A DNA stretch of 14,155 nt, taken from the NCBI GenBank assembly GCA_900766055.1, contig CAAFTZ010000099.1:1-14155 (forward strand). The letters run 5' to 3'. The notes below the pieces were generated by a model that did no database searches, was not told where the DNA came from, and saw only the letters and a program-made list of their open reading frames with translations. Made by a program: the position numbers and the translations under genes. The stretch is from an uncultured Parasutterella sp. (GTDB taxonomy: Bacteria; Pseudomonadota; Gammaproteobacteria; Burkholderiales; Burkholderiaceae_F). Shown piece after piece: positions 13,174 to 14,155 of this stretch (the stretch's first letter is position 1; each line of letters starts with the position of its first letter).

Positions 13174-13756
13174 AAAAGTACGAATCAATATTCCGATGGT
13201 CCTTACTTGGACCCGCATTGCATTGATTCCTTTAATCGTCGGTGTTTTCATGATTCCGACCTCAATGCTTAGTATGCATTCGCAGAACTTACTCGGATGT
13301 ATCTTCTTTATTGTGGCGGCCGTTACGGACGCTCTGGACGGATTTATCGCCAGACGTTATGGAATGGGTACAACATTGGGGGCGTTCTTGGACCCTGTAG
13401 CTGACAAGCTCATGGTCAGCGCAGCCTTAATTGTTCTTCTTGCCTTCGGACGCGTAGATATGCTGGTTGCACTGGTGATTATCGGAAGAGAAATTACCGT
13501 TTCAGCTTTGCGTGAATGGATGGCCAGAGTCGGAGAATCTGGAAAAGTTAAAGTCAACTGGTTTGGAAAAATCAAAGCTATTGCGCAGATGGTTTCTATC
13601 CCGATGCTTCTTTACTTTGATCCGATCGGGGCTTGGAACGTTTACCTGACAGGAACGATTCTGATTTATATCGCTGCAATCCTCACGATTTATTCCATGT
13701 TCGTTTATTTAAAAGCAGCCGCTCCGTTCTTTTCAAGCGAACCCAAGCAAAAATAG
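13157..13756 (+). CDS. pgsA: CDP-diacylglycerol--glycerol-3-phosphate 3-phosphatidyltransferase
   Basis: Integral inner membrane enzyme that joins CDP-diacylglycerol and glycerol-3-phosphate to phosphatidylglycerophosphate, the committed step to phosphatidylglycerol and cardiolipin. The 199 residues show the complete CDP-alcohol phosphotransferase motif D58-x2-D61-G62-x2-A65-R66-x8-G75-x3-D79-x3-D83, which binds the metals and substrate, and about five or six hydrophobic segments. Its start lies inside the end of uvrC (17-base overlap, different frame), so the two are co-transcribed and translation is probably coupled; there is no strong ribosome binding site of its own. A terminator follows 25 bases after the stop. 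Confidence 0.95.
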   Translation: MDKSVKKVRINIPMVLTWTRIALIPLIVGVFMIPTSMLSMHSQNLLGCIFFIVAAVTDALDGFIARRYGMGTTLGAFLDPVADKLMVSAALIVLLAFGRVDMLVALVIIGREITVSALREWMARVGESGKVKVNWFGKIKAIAQMVSIPMLLYFDPIGAWNVYLTGTILIYIAAILTIYSMFVYLKAAAPFFSSEPKQK

Positions 13757-13781
13757 AAAGCGTTGAAGAAAATCTTCTAAG

Positions 13782-13811
13782 AGCCGAAGTCGAAAAAGAC
13801 TCCGGCTTTTA
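13782..13811 (+). terminator. Terminator of uvrC-pgsA
   Basis: AGCCG-A-AGTC (13782-13791) pairs with GACT-C-CGGCT (13798-13807), nine pairs with one mismatch and a 6-base GAAAAA loop, followed by TTTTATTTT. It ends the uvrC-pgsA unit before the rRNA promoter region. Confidence 0.8.
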
Positions 13812-13860
13812 TTTTGGCTCAAAAGTCGCATACGAAATTTTACATTTAACGCAACATCAT

Positions 13861-13940
13861 GAATTTAAATGATAAAAATTAAAATTCATAAAAAAACGAA
13901 TTTATTCCTCGTTGACAAAAATAATGTATGTTTGGATAAT
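13861..13940 (+). promoter_or_regulatory. Strong promoter P1 of an rRNA operon, with UP-like element
   Basis: TTGACA (13912-13917) and GATAAT (13935-13940) are 17 bases apart; the -35 is perfect and the -10 matches five of six. The roughly 45 bases upstream (13861-13905) are almost only A and T, like the UP elements that boost rRNA promoters. A CGAAAC/GTTTCG hairpin (13952-13968) follows in the transcript. Confidence 0.75.
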
Positions 13941-14010
13941 TCGTCCTCGTTCGAAACGATGAGTTTCGGATTATGAAAATAGGTTTTACAGTTTGAAACG
14001 AACTGTCGAG

Positions 14011-14038
14011 TTGACAAGAAATTTTAAATCTGTAGAAT
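14011..14038 (+). promoter_or_regulatory. Strong promoter P2 of an rRNA operon
   Basis: A perfect TTGACA (14011-14016) and TAGAAT (14033-14038) are spaced by 16 bases, about 100 bases after P1. The inverted repeat ACAGTT/AACTGT (13988-14006) ends just before the -35 and might bind a regulator. Tandem promoters in front of an antitermination-type leader are typical for rRNA operons. Confidence 0.8.
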
Positions 14039-14040
14039 GC

Positions 14041-14155
14041 TCAACCTTCGCTCACGAAACTGAGCGGCGGCGAAAGCCGGAACGATCTTTAAAAATTTAT
14101 CGACGACCGATAAGAGCGGGCACTAAGAAGTCTGCAGTGAAAACTGCAAATTTAA
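14041..14155 (+). ncRNA. Leader of an rRNA operon (16S gene lies beyond the window)
   Basis: The leader holds a boxB-like hairpin CGCTCA/TGAGCG (14049-14066), a CGGC-GAAA-GCCG hairpin (14068-14079), a boxA-like GATCTTTAAAAA (14084-14095) and CCGATAAGAGCGGGCACT (14107-14124), which resembles the conserved segment before 16S rRNA in betaproteobacteria. A further TGCAGT-GAAA-ACTGCA hairpin lies at 14133-14148. BoxB-boxA elements recruit Nus factors so that polymerase reads through the structured rRNA genes. The mature 16S start is not inside the window, so the operon identity is inferred from the leader. Confidence 0.75.

Noticed and set aside
1..14155. Mobile element, CRISPR array, prophage, toxin-antitoxin or tRNA gene
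   Set aside because: No transposase, integrase, terminal inverted repeats with target duplication, regularly spaced repeats, paired small toxin and antitoxin genes, or cloverleaf sequence was found.

Overview
The window looks like part of the chromosome of a betaproteobacterium that can grow without oxygen. Three signs support this: an elongation factor P with arginine at position 32 next to its rhamnosyltransferase EarP, an overlapping uvrC-pgsA pair, and a ribosomal RNA leader of betaproteobacterial type at the right end. The class III (oxygen-sensitive) ribonucleotide reductase fits an anaerobic or gut-type member of the Burkholderiales such as the Sutterellaceae. That family placement is inference from protein flavour; no rRNA gene lies inside the window to confirm it.

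Left part (1-4760). An AT-rich stretch of almost 800 bases with no confident gene precedes the anaerobic nucleotide reductase cluster. The catalytic protein NrdD (794-2815) stops right after its zinc-binding motif and lacks the C-terminal glycyl radical loop. That loop is encoded by a separate 59-residue cistron (2869-3048) with its own ribosome binding site. The activase gene nrdG follows, but an intrinsic terminator lies between. A membrane-anchored staphylococcal-nuclease-like protein comes next and ends at a bidirectional terminator. The split reductase is the most notable feature of the window.

Middle (4762-8924). On the minus strand lie an unrecognised 157-residue protein, an NhaC-type sodium/proton antiporter and an RhtC-like amino acid exporter. 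Diverging from the exporter is a LysR-type regulator that may control it. Two very short open frames (7062-7139 and 8984-9064) with plausible start signals lie in the gaps.

Right part (8925-14155). earP and efp lie on the minus strand as a modification enzyme and its target; efp also has its own promoter and a leader hairpin. Divergent from earP, uvrC (nucleotide excision repair) and pgsA (phosphatidylglycerol synthesis) overlap by 17 bases and end at a terminator. The last 250 bases hold two strong tandem promoters and an antitermination-type leader that should feed a ribosomal RNA operon beginning just beyond the window.

No transposase, integrase, CRISPR array, tRNA or phage gene was seen. 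Apart from the split reductase and the unknown protein, this is mostly ordinary core chromosome.
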